In this document: positions 8,399-18,665 of the stretch, in pieces | Layout: each line of letters opens with the position of its first letter | Numbering within the stretch: the stretch's first letter is position 1 | Assembly (NCBI GenBank): GCA_945878115.1 | Contig: CAMDVD010000005.1 | Span: forward strand, 1-64,000 | Length of the DNA: 64,000 bases | Source: Chitinophaga pinensis | GTDB taxonomy: Bacteria; Bacteroidota; Bacteroidia; Chitinophagales; Chitinophagaceae | Direction of reading: 5' to 3' | Made by a program: the position numbers and the translations under genes | The notes under the pieces: generated by a model | The model's input: only the letters and a program-made list of their open reading frames with translations | Told to the model about the DNA's origin: nothing | The model's database searches: none

Positions 8399-9778
8399 AT
8401 GAAAATACGCATCACCCTTGCAATCCTTGTAATAACCATCTGTAGCCAGTTTCAGAGCAATGCGCAAGACAATAATACTTCCTTAGACAAAATCGCAGCT
8501 ATTGTGGGCGATAAAATAATTCTCAAATCGGATATAGAAGCTTCCTTTGAAGATTATAAAAGAGAAACACCAAACATAGATGATTCTGTAAAGTGTCAAA
8601 TTATGGAGAGCTTGTTGGCGCAAAAGATTTTAGTAGAACAAGCCGATAGAGATAGTGTAATTGTGGGCGATGAAGAAGTGGAAGGTGCATTAGACAATAG
8701 AATACGATACTTTTTACAACAATATGGTTCTGAAGAAAAATTGCAAGAAATTGCTGGCAAATCTTCTTATCAATTGAAAGACGATTACCGCCCAATTTTT
8801 AAAGACCAATTGACGGCACAAAGAATGCAACAACAAATTATGTCGACCGTAAAAATTACGCCACAAGAAGTGAAAGCATTTTATGATAAAATTCCTGTGG
8901 ATAGTTTGCCATATTATCCTTCTATGGTGGAAGTTGGACAAATTGTTTTTCGCCCAAATATTAATAAAGAAGTGGAAGACTATGCTAGAAATACTTTAGA
9001 AGATATTCGCAAAGATATCATCGGCGGTAGAGTGAGCTTTGAAGAAATGGCGGGTAGAAAAAGTGATGATCCAGGTAGCAAAGACAATGGCGGTGATCTG
9101 GGCATTATGGGGCGTGATGAATTGGTACCAGAATTTGCGGCTGCCGCATTCAAATTGCAGAATGGGGAAATATCACCAGTAGTGAAAACTAAATTTGGAT
9201 TTCATATTGTGCAAATGGTGAATCGCCAAGGGGAAAAAGCAAAACTCAGACATATCTTGATTAAACCATTGATCACGAGTGATATGGTAAAAGAAACTTT
9301 GGTAAAAGCAGACAGTGTAAGAGCGGATTTGGTTTCTGGTAAAATGGTCTTTTCTTCTGCTGTTGGAAAGTACACACAAGATGATGTAACGAAAGTAACC
9401 GGAGGTATGTTTACCAATGCGCAAACGAGTTCGTCTTTGATACAAATTGAAGAATTAGAGCCAGCAGTTGCATTGCTCATCAACGAACTTAAAATAGGAA
9501 CTTTTTCGCAACCATTGGAATTTGTGGATGCAAAAACTGGCGATAAATTGGTTCGTATTATTTATTTAAAAAATAGAACAGAACCGCATAAAGCGAATTT
9601 GAAAGAAGACTATAATCGTATTCAAGAAGTCGCATTTGCAGAGAAACAAACTAAAACATTGAGCAAATGGATTGAAGAAAAAATTGGAAGCTTTTATATT
9701 ATGATAGACAGCGAATATAAGAATTGTAACAATATCTCTAAATGGGTTACAGCCAATACTTCAGCTCACAAACATTAA
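8399..9778 (+). CDS. peptidylprolyl isomerase, SurA/PpiC-type
   Basis: 459 aa; signal peptide; GDLGIMGRDELVPEFAAAAFKLQNGEISPVVKTKFGFHIVQMVNR rotamase motif; second degenerate rotamase domain. Confidence 0.92.
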   Translation: MKIRITLAILVITICSQFQSNAQDNNTSLDKIAAIVGDKIILKSDIEASFEDYKRETPNIDDSVKCQIMESLLAQKILVEQADRDSVIVGDEEVEGALDNRIRYFLQQYGSEEKLQEIAGKSSYQLKDDYRPIFKDQLTAQRMQQQIMSTVKITPQEVKAFYDKIPVDSLPYYPSMVEVGQIVFRPNINKEVEDYARNTLEDIRKDIIGGRVSFEEMAGRKSDDPGSKDNGGDLGIMGRDELVPEFAAAAFKLQNGEISPVVKTKFGFHIVQMVNRQGEKAKLRHILIKPLITSDMVKETLVKADSVRADLVSGKMVFSSAVGKYTQDDVTKVTGGMFTNAQTSSSLIQIEELEPAVALLINELKIGTFSQPLEFVDAKTGDKLVRIIYLKNRTEPHKANLKEDYNRIQEVAFAEKQTKTLSKWIEEKIGSFYIMIDSEYKNCNNISKWVTANTSAHKH

Positions 9779-9803
9779 TTCACCAACTTATTATATTTAA
9801 ACT

Positions 9804-10760
9804 ATGTATACATCGGATGTAGAAGCAGCGAAAGCCTTGCAACAAAAATTTTCTTCACTTAAATCAGCTATCGGACAAGTGATTGTTGGGCAGCATGAAG
9901 TTATTGAATCTACTATTATTTCTATTTTATGTAATGGTCACTGCTTATTGGTTGGTGTGCCAGGACTTGCAAAAACACTTTTGGTAAATACCATTGCACA
10001 AGTTTTAGATTTAGGTTTTAAGCGTATCCAATTTACTCCCGATTTGATGCCGAGTGATATTACGGGTTCTGAAATTTTGGACGAGCATCGTAATTTTAAA
10101 TTCATCAAAGGGCCATTGTTTTCTAATATTATTTTGGCGGATGAAATCAATCGTACGCCACCAAAAACGCAGGCTGCTTTATTAGAAGCCATGCAAGAGC
10201 GTCATGTAACCATTGGCGGACAATTACATAAATTGCCTTCCCCATTCTTTGTATTGGCAACCCAAAATCCGATTGAGCAAGAAGGAACTTATCCTTTGCC
10301 AGAAGCGCAGCTGGATCGTTTTATGTTTAATATTTGGCTTGATTATCCTACGTTTCAAGAAGAATTAGATGTTGTGAAAAACACCACATCTGATAAAAAA
10401 GTAAATTTACCGAAAGTAATGACTGGTGAAGAAATACTATATTTTCAACAGTTAGTTCGTCGTGTGCCAGTACCTGATAATGTGTTGGAATACGCGGTGA
10501 AACTAGTTCACAGAACACGCCCGAATGAACAAGGATCGGATATTGCACGCAATTATATTTCATGGGGTGCTGGTCCAAGGGCTTCACAAAATTTAATTCT
10601 TGGTGCAAAATGTAATGCCTTATTACGTGGAAAATTTAGTCCAGATATTGAAGATGTAAAAGCAGTAGCTCTGTCTATTTTACGCCATCGTCTGGTTCGT
10701 AATTATAAAGCAGAAGCAGAAGGATTGAAGATAGAAGAATTGATAAGTCGATTGTTGTAA
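9804..10760 (+). CDS. MoxR-family AAA+ ATPase
   Basis: 318 aa; GVPGLAKTLLVNTIAQVL, ILADEINRTPPKTQAALLEAMQE, FVLATQNPIEQEGTYPLPEAQLDRFM. Confidence 0.95.
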   Translation: MYTSDVEAAKALQQKFSSLKSAIGQVIVGQHEVIESTIISILCNGHCLLVGVPGLAKTLLVNTIAQVLDLGFKRIQFTPDLMPSDITGSEILDEHRNFKFIKGPLFSNIILADEINRTPPKTQAALLEAMQERHVTIGGQLHKLPSPFFVLATQNPIEQEGTYPLPEAQLDRFMFNIWLDYPTFQEELDVVKNTTSDKKVNLPKVMTGEEILYFQQLVRRVPVPDNVLEYAVKLVHRTRPNEQGSDIARNYISWGAGPRASQNLILGAKCNALLRGKFSPDIEDVKAVALSILRHRLVRNYKAEAEGLKIEELISRLL

Positions 10761-10798
10761 TGGAATAAAAATATCGCTTTCCTTTTATTTTAATGAGC

Positions 10799-10838
10799 CA
10801 AACCTATAATGTTTTAAAACCTTATAGGTTTTTTTATA
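10799..10838 (+). terminator. intrinsic terminator after moxR-like gene
   Basis: AAACCTATAA-tgttttaaaacc-TTATAGGTTTTTTT. Confidence 0.75.
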
Positions 10839-10930
10839 ACGCAGATACTGGCGCGAGTATGAGGCGTGGCTTTCGTGCGATGGCTTCTCGTGCTTCATTA
10901 TAGGATATCAAATTTTAGTAAAATGAAATT

Positions 10931-11376
10931 TGACACGGGTTGCACACCCACGCCACCCAAAGTCAGAATCATAGTAATCATTTAATCAAAAAAATCATAG
11001 TTCAGACAATTATCAAGTACCAATACTACATGCGACACGGGGTGCAAACCCGCGCCATCCAAAGTCAGAATCATAGTAATCATTTAATCAAAAAAATCAT
11101 AGTTCAGACAATTATCAAGTACCAATACTACATGTGACACGGGTTGGAAACCCGCGCCATCCAAAGTCAGAATCATAGAAATCATTTAATCAAAAAAATC
11201 ATAGTTCAGACAATTATCAAGTACCAATACTACATGGGTCAAGGGTTGCAAACCCGCGCCATCCAAAGTCAGAATCATAGAAATCATTTAATCAAAAAAA
11301 TCATAGTTCAGACAATTATCAAGTACCAATACTACATGTGACACGGGTTCCAAACCCGCGCCAGCCGAGGCCAGCC
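10931..11376. repeat. 102-bp tandem repeat array, 4 full units plus partial fifth
   Basis: AGTCAGAATCATAG at 10961, 11063, 11165, 11267 (exact 102-bp spacing); each unit carries an ACACGGGTTGCAAACCCGCGCC palindrome. Confidence 0.97.
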
Positions 11377-11471
11377 GAGAGCTTTAGATATGAATAATGG
11401 CAACCGTGATTGTAATTTAGACTACTAAATTATAAGCAATTGACAATTCGGCATTTGCCATTAATCATCAT

Positions 11472-12959
11472 TTATTCAACAACATTACTCGCAATACTTT
11501 CATTCTGCAGTCGATCTAACGCAGTGATTACATACTTATACTTTTTGTTTCGTGAAGCATAATCGATATAAGAATTGTCTCTTATAATAGTGATCAGATG
11601 AGAAGCTGAAATAGTTGCTTGTTCTCCTTTTTCAAAACGGTAAACAGCAAATTGAAGTGTTTCTTGTTTGGGATTACTAACCGTCCAATTCAATTGTTTA
11701 AATCCATTGGTTGTGATAATGCTTTCTGCTTTTGGAGAAGCGGGTGGAATAGAATCTATCCAAGGCATAGAAGGTAACAGAGACGGCGTTTTATACCAAT
11801 TGTTTTTCATGTCCTCATTCAAACCATAGCAATTTTTTTTGAAGGAGTTGGCGCTATAAAATGCGCTTCCATTGATGCCAGGTGTAGATCTTGTAAGGGC
11901 AACTTGTTCATTCATTTCATTCAAGCTACGCCAACAGGCTTTTGTTGAAGTGCCTATTTGGTATAAGGCATGGCCAACATACATGTTTTTGCCATAAGCA
12001 TGACGACTCCACCAATTAATGAGTTCATCATAATCGGCAGCATGATGTCCTTGTTCCCAATACAATTGCGGTAAGGCATAATCTATCCAACCTTTACGAA
12101 GCCATAAAAGGATATCTGCAAAAAGGTCATCGTAATTAGTTTGTCCGCCATTGGTTACGCTGCCTTCAGGGTCTTTGGAATAATTTCGCCAAACCCCAAA
12201 TGGACTGATGCCAAATTTTACATAAGGCTTTTCTTTTTTAATTTTCTTACTAAGGGATTCAATTAATGTATTCACATTGTTCCTTCGCCAGTCGTCTTTA
12301 TTTGGGAAGTTTGTTCCATACTTGGCATAAGATTTAAAGTCTGGAAATTCTTGTTTGGCAATTCGATAAGGGTAAAAATAATCATCGAAATGAATGGCAT
12401 CCACATCATAACGTTTCACAACATCTAAAACAATATTCGTAAAATACTCTCGCACTTCTGGCAGACCTGGATCAAAATATTTTTTGCCGCCATAGTTTAA
12501 AAACCAATTGGGATGCGTATTCGTACAATGTGTTGCTGTATTCAAATTTTTGTTCGCATCTACTAGAGCCCTATATGGATTGAACCACGCATGAAACTCA
12601 ATGCAACGTTTATGACATTCATTTATCATAAATTCTAATGGATCGTAATAGGGTGTAGGAGGTACGCCTTGTTTGCCACTTAAATATTTACTCCAATTTT
12701 CAAAAGGTGAATCATACAATGCGTCTGCACAAGGACGAATTTGCACTATGGCCGCATTCAATCCATTTTCTTTCATTTGATCAATGAGTGCAATAAATTC
12801 TTGTTGTTGCATAGTGGCATCCAGTCCTTGTTTGCTGGGCCAATCTATATTTCCGATAGTGGCTATCCATGCGCCACGAAATTCACGTTTGGGTGTAGTG
12901 GTTTGTCCATAAACAAGCTGCACTATAAGAAATAAAATAATCGAGAAAAAATACTTCAT
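11472..12959 (-). CDS. glycoside hydrolase family 10-like (GHL10/DUF187, YddW-like)
   Basis: 495 aa; REFRGAWIATIGNIDWPSKQGL, NGLNAAIVQIRPCADALYDSPFENWSKYLSGKQG, VDAIHFDDYFYPY. Confidence 0.92.
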   Translation of the reverse strand: MKYFFSIILFLIVQLVYGQTTTPKREFRGAWIATIGNIDWPSKQGLDATMQQQEFIALIDQMKENGLNAAIVQIRPCADALYDSPFENWSKYLSGKQGVPPTPYYDPLEFMINECHKRCIEFHAWFNPYRALVDANKNLNTATHCTNTHPNWFLNYGGKKYFDPGLPEVREYFTNIVLDVVKRYDVDAIHFDDYFYPYRIAKQEFPDFKSYAKYGTNFPNKDDWRRNNVNTLIESLSKKIKKEKPYVKFGISPFGVWRNYSKDPEGSVTNGGQTNYDDLFADILLWLRKGWIDYALPQLYWEQGHHAADYDELINWWSRHAYGKNMYVGHALYQIGTSTKACWRSLNEMNEQVALTRSTPGINGSAFYSANSFKKNCYGLNEDMKNNWYKTPSLLPSMPWIDSIPPASPKAESIITTNGFKQLNWTVSNPKQETLQFAVYRFEKGEQATISASHLITIIRDNSYIDYASRNKKYKYVITALDRLQNESIASNVVE

Positions 12960-13018
12960 GCGTGTAAAGATATTTCTACAATCGCAATAAATTCATGTAG
13001 AGCCATTATTTTTACCAC

Positions 13019-14131
13019 ATGCGAATAATTTTTATCTTCTTCTTTTGTATTCCCTTTGCATTATTTGGGCAAACAACAAAACAAGCTAAATCTATTGCAT
13101 ACAATATGCAATATTTTGGCGGGAAGGTATTCATTCATACGCCTAAAATCCATTTGCCTGCACCGCAGTATACACAAGCGTTTGAATGGTCGTATACCAA
13201 ACAAACCACTGGCACGCATCCATGGCAACAACGATTTGGTTTTCCTGAAACTGGCTTGAATCTATGTTATGTACATTATGGCGATGCACGTTATGGCAAT
13301 GCGATTGGTTTTTATCCTTCTATACAATTTCGGATTTTGAGTCATCAACAAATAGATTGGTTTTGGAAGATTGGCGGTGGTATTGGATATGCTACAAAGC
13401 ATTGGGAGCGCACACCAGCTATAGATTCCTTCAATAATATTATTGGTAGTTCGGTCAATAATTTTACGATGATGCAAACCGGCTTACGTTATTCATTTGC
13501 ACCAAAATGGCGAATACAAATTGGTGCGGCATTTGATCACTTGTCGAATGCTGCGGCTCGACAGCCTAATTTTGGCATCAATACTTTTAGTGGATTTGTT
13601 GGCTTGCATTATTATCCAAATTTTATTGTGCATGTTTTTCAAAAGCAAGAGCAAATGAAGTCGAAAAATCCTTGGAATATTGGGGCTAAAATGTCAATGG
13701 CATTTGCAGAAGATAAAACGGTAGACGGTCCAATTTATCCCTATGAGAGTGGCTCTCTTTTTATTAGTAAAATGTGGCGACATAAATTTAGATGTCTATT
13801 AGGTGCTGATATCACGTATAGTGAAAAGCTGTATGCCTTCATCAAGAATAATTATTTATATCTTGGCGAAGAGAAGAAGCATTCGTATCGTTACACTGTA
13901 TTTGCTGGGCATGAATTTGTTTTTGGGAAAATAGGACTGCCTTTACAATTGGGATATTACTTAAATCATCCAGTGGGTGGTGGTGATAAAATCTACCAGA
14001 AGTTGGGAATCAATTATCATTTTTATACAGCAAGGAAAGGAGTGGTAAAGGACATGTTTTTATTCACCCAATTAAAAACACATTTTGCACGAGCAGAGTA
14101 TGCTGAGATAGGATTGGGTTTTCTATTTTAA
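13019..14131 (+). CDS. acyloxyacyl hydrolase-like outer-membrane protein (PagL-related)
   Basis: 370 aa; signal peptide; GGGIGYATKHWERTP, AFDHLSNAAARQPNFGINTF. Confidence 0.7.
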   Translation: MRIIFIFFFCIPFALFGQTTKQAKSIAYNMQYFGGKVFIHTPKIHLPAPQYTQAFEWSYTKQTTGTHPWQQRFGFPETGLNLCYVHYGDARYGNAIGFYPSIQFRILSHQQIDWFWKIGGGIGYATKHWERTPAIDSFNNIIGSSVNNFTMMQTGLRYSFAPKWRIQIGAAFDHLSNAAARQPNFGINTFSGFVGLHYYPNFIVHVFQKQEQMKSKNPWNIGAKMSMAFAEDKTVDGPIYPYESGSLFISKMWRHKFRCLLGADITYSEKLYAFIKNNYLYLGEEKKHSYRYTVFAGHEFVFGKIGLPLQLGYYLNHPVGGGDKIYQKLGINYHFYTARKGVVKDMFLFTQLKTHFARAEYAEIGLGFLF

Positions 14132-14243
14132 AAATGGGTTTGGTTGGCGAGACAGCAGCTGCTAAAGAAATGCGACAAGGGTTGCAAACCCGCGCCAACC
14201 GAGTTGGGATTGGGTTTTCTATTTTAAAAATGGGTTTGGTTGG
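14113..14243. repeat. duplicated 3' end of upstream gene (35-bp exact direct repeat, 96-bp period) with palindromic repeat
   Basis: ATTGGGTTTTCTATTTTAAAAATGGGTTTGGTTGG at 14113 and 14209; GGGTTGCAAACCCGCG at 14179 and GGGGTGCAAACCCGCG at 14266. Confidence 0.9.
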
Positions 14244-14421
14244 TTGGAAATGCTACATCAGAAACGGGGTGCAAACCCGCGACAGCCAAAATTTGTAGAG
14301 GATATTATTATTAGTAAGCATAGTATGCCGAATTGGGATTTCTATTTTAAAATTTAATTTTTTTTTAATACAGAAATAAGTCAGGTTCAATCGTTTGCTT
14401 TAGTTTTGCCCAAAAATTAAA

Positions 14422-15450
14422 ATGAAAAAAATATTCTTTCTTTTGTTGGTGGCGATTAGCTTGAACACCAGCGCTCAGGTCATGTATCCTTATTCTTTTT
14501 CTAGTGCCACGCAAGTGTATCAAAATTTGGTTAGTCCTACCGATATTGCTGCTGGCTTTTCTTGGGACGATTCTGTGTTTACCGTACCATTGGGTTTCAA
14601 CTTTAAATGGTCCACACAAGGCAATACCATTAATTCTATACAAGTAAATGCGAATGGGATATTATACGCACCATTGGATACCGTACAAATCTTTGGTGAG
14701 AATTTATTTACACGAGCTATGATGCCTTATAGCGCTGATTTGTGTGATAAAACTTTCAATACCACACAGACAGGTATTTCTGCTATTTCCTATTTAACTA
14801 GTGGAACAGCAGGCAGCAAAATTTGTAAAATAGAATATAGAAACATGGGATTTTATTTTGATTCTGCAGCTGTGGATTCTACCAATTTCCAAATATGGTT
14901 GTATGAAGGAAGTAATAAAATTGAGTATCATTATGGACCTTGGGCTATTCAAGATTTTACTTTCAATTTTGAAGGATCGGGAGGGCCAACGATTAATTTG
15001 GCGCATCATCTAACTTATGATTTAGTGAATTTAGATGTGTTTTTAGATACCTGTACGTATGTAACTGGAGATAATGTTACCTTTTCATCTATCTATTCTA
15101 CAACGCCAATTTCTTATACAAGCGGTTCAATATTTTTTGACGGTGTTCCAGACAATGGGCAGGTCTTTATCTTCACGCCATATAGTGGTGTAGGTATTCC
15201 TGCAATAGATAAGCATTTCCCGTCAGTACATATTTTTTCGAATGCTGCAGAAAATGAAATTGCCGTACAAGCCAATGAATCACTAACAGGTTGCATAATT
15301 AGAGATGTCTCTGGAAAAATCATGTATTCTTCAACGGATAAAAATAATCGTTATACAATTCCTACTACTGCTTATGCCAATGGTTTGTACTTCGTAACAG
15401 TTTTTGCAGGAGAATTGCAGAAGACTGTGAAAGTGATGAAGAATAATTAA
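14422..15450 (+). CDS. secreted protein with T9SS type A sorting tail
   Basis: 342 aa; signal peptide; C-term IIRDVSGKIMYSS...YANGLYFVTVFAGELQKTVKVMKNN. Confidence 0.8.
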   Translation: MKKIFFLLLVAISLNTSAQVMYPYSFSSATQVYQNLVSPTDIAAGFSWDDSVFTVPLGFNFKWSTQGNTINSIQVNANGILYAPLDTVQIFGENLFTRAMMPYSADLCDKTFNTTQTGISAISYLTSGTAGSKICKIEYRNMGFYFDSAAVDSTNFQIWLYEGSNKIEYHYGPWAIQDFTFNFEGSGGPTINLAHHLTYDLVNLDVFLDTCTYVTGDNVTFSSIYSTTPISYTSGSIFFDGVPDNGQVFIFTPYSGVGIPAIDKHFPSVHIFSNAAENEIAVQANESLTGCIIRDVSGKIMYSSTDKNNRYTIPTTAYANGLYFVTVFAGELQKTVKVMKNN

Positions 15451-15659
15451 TTGTAAAGTAAAATACGAATTGGAGGAATTTGGTTTCGGTTGGTGGGACA
15501 CCAACCGATTGAGAAATTGTTTATTGTAAATGTTCGTCGGTAAATCCTAGAATTGATTTAAGACTTTTGATGAAAAGAGGAATTTTTCATTTCCTCTTTT
15601 TTTGTTTATAAACGGATGTGCTACTTTCGTCGTGAACGGAATAAACTTTTAGGCGTGCA

Positions 15660-15791
15660 TTGCGGCAACGATAGTAGTGGAAATCCTTTTTGCTGGCTCT
15701 GCAGCAAAAAGATTGGAACGGATAGTCTAGATTTCGCTGCTTTGAGCGGAAATAGATCCTGAAATTTATCGTCAGGACGTGTGTGCCGCCC
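15660..15791 (+). repeat. dispersed structured repeat, copy 1
   Basis: TTGCGGCAACGATAGTAGTGGAAATCCTTTTTGCTG-gctctg-CAGCAAAAAGATTGGAACGGA...GTGTGTGCCGCCC; matches reverse complement of 57034-57120. Confidence 0.85.
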
Positions 15792-15848
15792 AAATATTTT
15801 TCATAAAAATTTTAGTATCCCCATTTAATTATTCTATATTTCGCTTCT

Positions 15849-18527
15849 ATGTCTACTGAAAAATATACTGCACTTAAACAACATTACGCCACGCTGAAAG
15901 ATGAAAAGGACAAGATAAATTGTTTGATAGAGATTGTATTAGAGATTCGAGATTATGATATTGAAGAAGCGTTTCGTTTGGCGAATGAAATTATTGAGCG
16001 CGCCAAATTAATTGACTATGCTGAAGGCATCGGAAGAGGGCTGAATCATAAAGGTGCCTGTTATTGGATAAAAGGGGAGTATGATCTTGGATTGGAAATT
16101 TTAAAAGAAGCATTGGTCATTGCGAAGGGAATCAAGAATGATTCGCTGAAAGCGCGTATTTATAATAATTACGGCAATATTTATCGTGAGCTTGGCGACT
16201 TGTCCAATGCATCTAAATATTATCAATGGGCATTGGAAATCAATGAAGAATTGGGTGATGAATTATCGCAATCTGTGGTGATGATTAATATTTCTAATTT
16301 GCATTTTGATTTATATGATTATGATAATGCTTTAGAATATGCGAAACGTTGTCTGGAAATTTTTAAAAAATACAAGGACAATAAACGTTTAATAAGCGTC
16401 TATCACACACTGGGAAATATCTATTTTAAAAAGGATGATTATGATAATGCTTTAGTCAATTTTAAATTGAGTTTGGCATTGACAGAAGCGAATACTGTAG
16501 GGCATATGTTGGCAAATAGTGGTATGGGGAAAGTGTACTACAAGAAAGGGAAATTCGAGAAGGCTAGAGTTTACTTGTTGGCGGCTTTAGGGCAATCAGA
16601 ATCCTTATCGAATATTGAAGGAATTATTATCTCTGAATTTTATTTGGGTAAAGTAAATTTTGATGAGAATAATTTTAATATCGCATTAGAACATTTGGAT
16701 AAAGCATTTGCGGTGGCAAATGAATACTCACGCAAGCATGATATCATGAGCATTCATGAAATGTATGCAAGTATTTATGAACGCTTAGCGGATATACCAG
16801 CAGCGTATGAACATCTGAAGGATTTCGAAAATTTGAAAGAGGAGATATTTCAGCAGAATACAATGAACAAACTGCGCAATTTGCAGATTAGACATGAGAT
16901 TGAATTTGCGGTGAAAGAAAAAGAAGTGGCTGAACAATCGGCAAAACTCAAGCAACAGTTTATTGCCAATATGAGTCATGAAATCAGAACACCTATGAAT
17001 GCTATAGTAGGCATGACTAGGCTGTTACAAGAAAAATCGCCAAGAGAAGATCAATTAAAATATTTGCGAGCGATTACGCAAAGTGCAGATAATTTGTTGG
17101 TCATTATCAATGATATTTTAGATTTTTCTAAAATTGAAGCAGGTAAAATTTCGATAGAAAATATTCCATTCTCCTTGCGACATTTATTAAAAAATGTAGT
17201 GACTTTATTGCGATTTAAAGCAGAAGAAAAAGGGATTGAAATTAGATATGAAATAAGCGAGTTGTTGCCAGAGATTGTGATTGGAGATCCAACAAGGCTA
17301 AGTCAAATATTGATGAACTTAGCAGGCAATGCGGTTAAGTTTACGGAAAGAGGTTCGGTTAAAATTCAATGTAATTTGCATGGACATGGATCAGAAGACT
17401 TTCAAATTTCTTTTGATATCATAGATACTGGTATTGGTATTTCAGAAGAATATGTGCATACGATTTTTGAAAGCTTTACACAAGCTGGTTCGGACGTTGC
17501 TCGGAAGTATGGTGGTACAGGCTTGGGACTTACTATATCTAGACAATTGGTTGAATTGATGCATGGAACTATTTCGGTGCAAAGCAAAATTGGGGAAGGA
17601 ACTACCTTTTCTTTTTTATTGCCTTTTGAAGCGGCCGACAATTCTGCTTTGGTGATGAAGGATGAATTTACGCTTTCTGATTTGGATGTTGAAATTTTAA
17701 ACAAGACCAATTTATTGCTAGTGGATGATAATGAATTCAATGCCATTTTAGCGGTAGATACTCTGCATTCTATTGCGTCCGATATGCAAATAGATGAAGC
17801 TATATCTGGATTAGATGCCATAGAAAAAATTAGGGAAAAGGATTATGATATTGTGTTGATGGATATTCAAATGCCCTTGATGAATGGTGTGGAAGCCACG
17901 CGGATTATTAGAAGAGATTTAGATGCGCCGAAAAAAAATAGTGTTATTATTGCCATGACCGCCAATGTGATGCGGAATGATATTCAACATTATTTGGAAA
18001 ATGGCATGAATGATCATGTACCAAAACCTTTTCGAAAAGAGGAACTCATGGATACCATTTTGAAGCATTTGGATAAGGCGAAAATTGTAAAAAGAATTGG
18101 CAAAAAAAGCGAGCAAACCGTTGTAGAAAATAATCAAGTAGTAGAAATGAAAGAGCAAGAAGTAAGCAAGCCAACTAGTGCCGAAACGATTACAAATTTG
18201 CGTTTCTTGATGTCCTTTGCTGGAGATAATGTAGAGAAACAAAAAAAGTATGTCGGCATATTTTTGGTCAATGCACCGAAGCTGTTGGCGCAATTGCAAA
18301 CTGGCATACACAACAAAGATTTTGAGTCGATTAAAATAGCTGCTCACTCCTTGAAAACACAATTAAATTATATGGGTGTGCAAGAAGAATTGTCGCATGT
18401 GTTTGAATTGGAGCAGATGGCTTCTCATGCGCATAAACATGCAGAGATTGAGATGTTGATTTTGAATCTTACCCAAGTTTGTGAAAAGGCATTTGGAGAA
18501 TTGAGTGTGTTTGTTAGGCCGGAGTGA
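15849..18527 (+). CDS. TPR-containing hybrid sensor histidine kinase/response regulator with Hpt domain
   Basis: 892 aa; TPRs; FIANMSHEIRTPMNAIVGM (HisKA), GGTGLGLTISRQLVELMHGTI (HATPase), DIVLMDIQMPLMNGVEATR (REC), AAHSLKTQLNYMG (Hpt). Confidence 0.96.
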   Translation: MSTEKYTALKQHYATLKDEKDKINCLIEIVLEIRDYDIEEAFRLANEIIERAKLIDYAEGIGRGLNHKGACYWIKGEYDLGLEILKEALVIAKGIKNDSLKARIYNNYGNIYRELGDLSNASKYYQWALEINEELGDELSQSVVMINISNLHFDLYDYDNALEYAKRCLEIFKKYKDNKRLISVYHTLGNIYFKKDDYDNALVNFKLSLALTEANTVGHMLANSGMGKVYYKKGKFEKARVYLLAALGQSESLSNIEGIIISEFYLGKVNFDENNFNIALEHLDKAFAVANEYSRKHDIMSIHEMYASIYERLADIPAAYEHLKDFENLKEEIFQQNTMNKLRNLQIRHEIEFAVKEKEVAEQSAKLKQQFIANMSHEIRTPMNAIVGMTRLLQEKSPREDQLKYLRAITQSADNLLVIINDILDFSKIEAGKISIENIPFSLRHLLKNVVTLLRFKAEEKGIEIRYEISELLPEIVIGDPTRLSQILMNLAGNAVKFTERGSVKIQCNLHGHGSEDFQISFDIIDTGIGISEEYVHTIFESFTQAGSDVARKYGGTGLGLTISRQLVELMHGTISVQSKIGEGTTFSFLLPFEAADNSALVMKDEFTLSDLDVEILNKTNLLLVDDNEFNAILAVDTLHSIASDMQIDEAISGLDAIEKIREKDYDIVLMDIQMPLMNGVEATRIIRRDLDAPKKNSVIIAMTANVMRNDIQHYLENGMNDHVPKPFRKEELMDTILKHLDKAKIVKRIGKKSEQTVVENNQVVEMKEQEVSKPTSAETITNLRFLMSFAGDNVEKQKKYVGIFLVNAPKLLAQLQTGIHNKDFESIKIAAHSLKTQLNYMGVQEELSHVFELEQMASHAHKHAEIEMLILNLTQVCEKAFGELSVFVRPE

Positions 18528-18665
18528 TATGCATATAAATTAGTTTCTTACCCTATAATTTAACTTTTTTATTATAGATTTTGTCATGACATCTGAGATT
18601 GTAAGTTGTGATGGAGAATGCGCTAGGTAAAAGATTATTATAATCATCATTACTAAATGCACTTA

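Noticed and set aside
8601-9483. Minus-strand ORFs opposite the SurA-like gene (and similar shadow ORFs opposite moxR, the kinase, hflX, M16 and others)
   Set aside because: Antisense shadows of well-supported coding sequences; no family signal or independent context.
10940-11341. Two 65-aa ORFs with repeated peptide SQNHSNHLIKKIIVQTIIKYQYYM
   Set aside because: Artefact of a tandem repeat whose 102-bp period is divisible by three; no start context or plausible protein.
10931-11376. CRISPR array
   Set aside because: 102-bp unit is repeated throughout with no unique spacers, and no cas genes are nearby.
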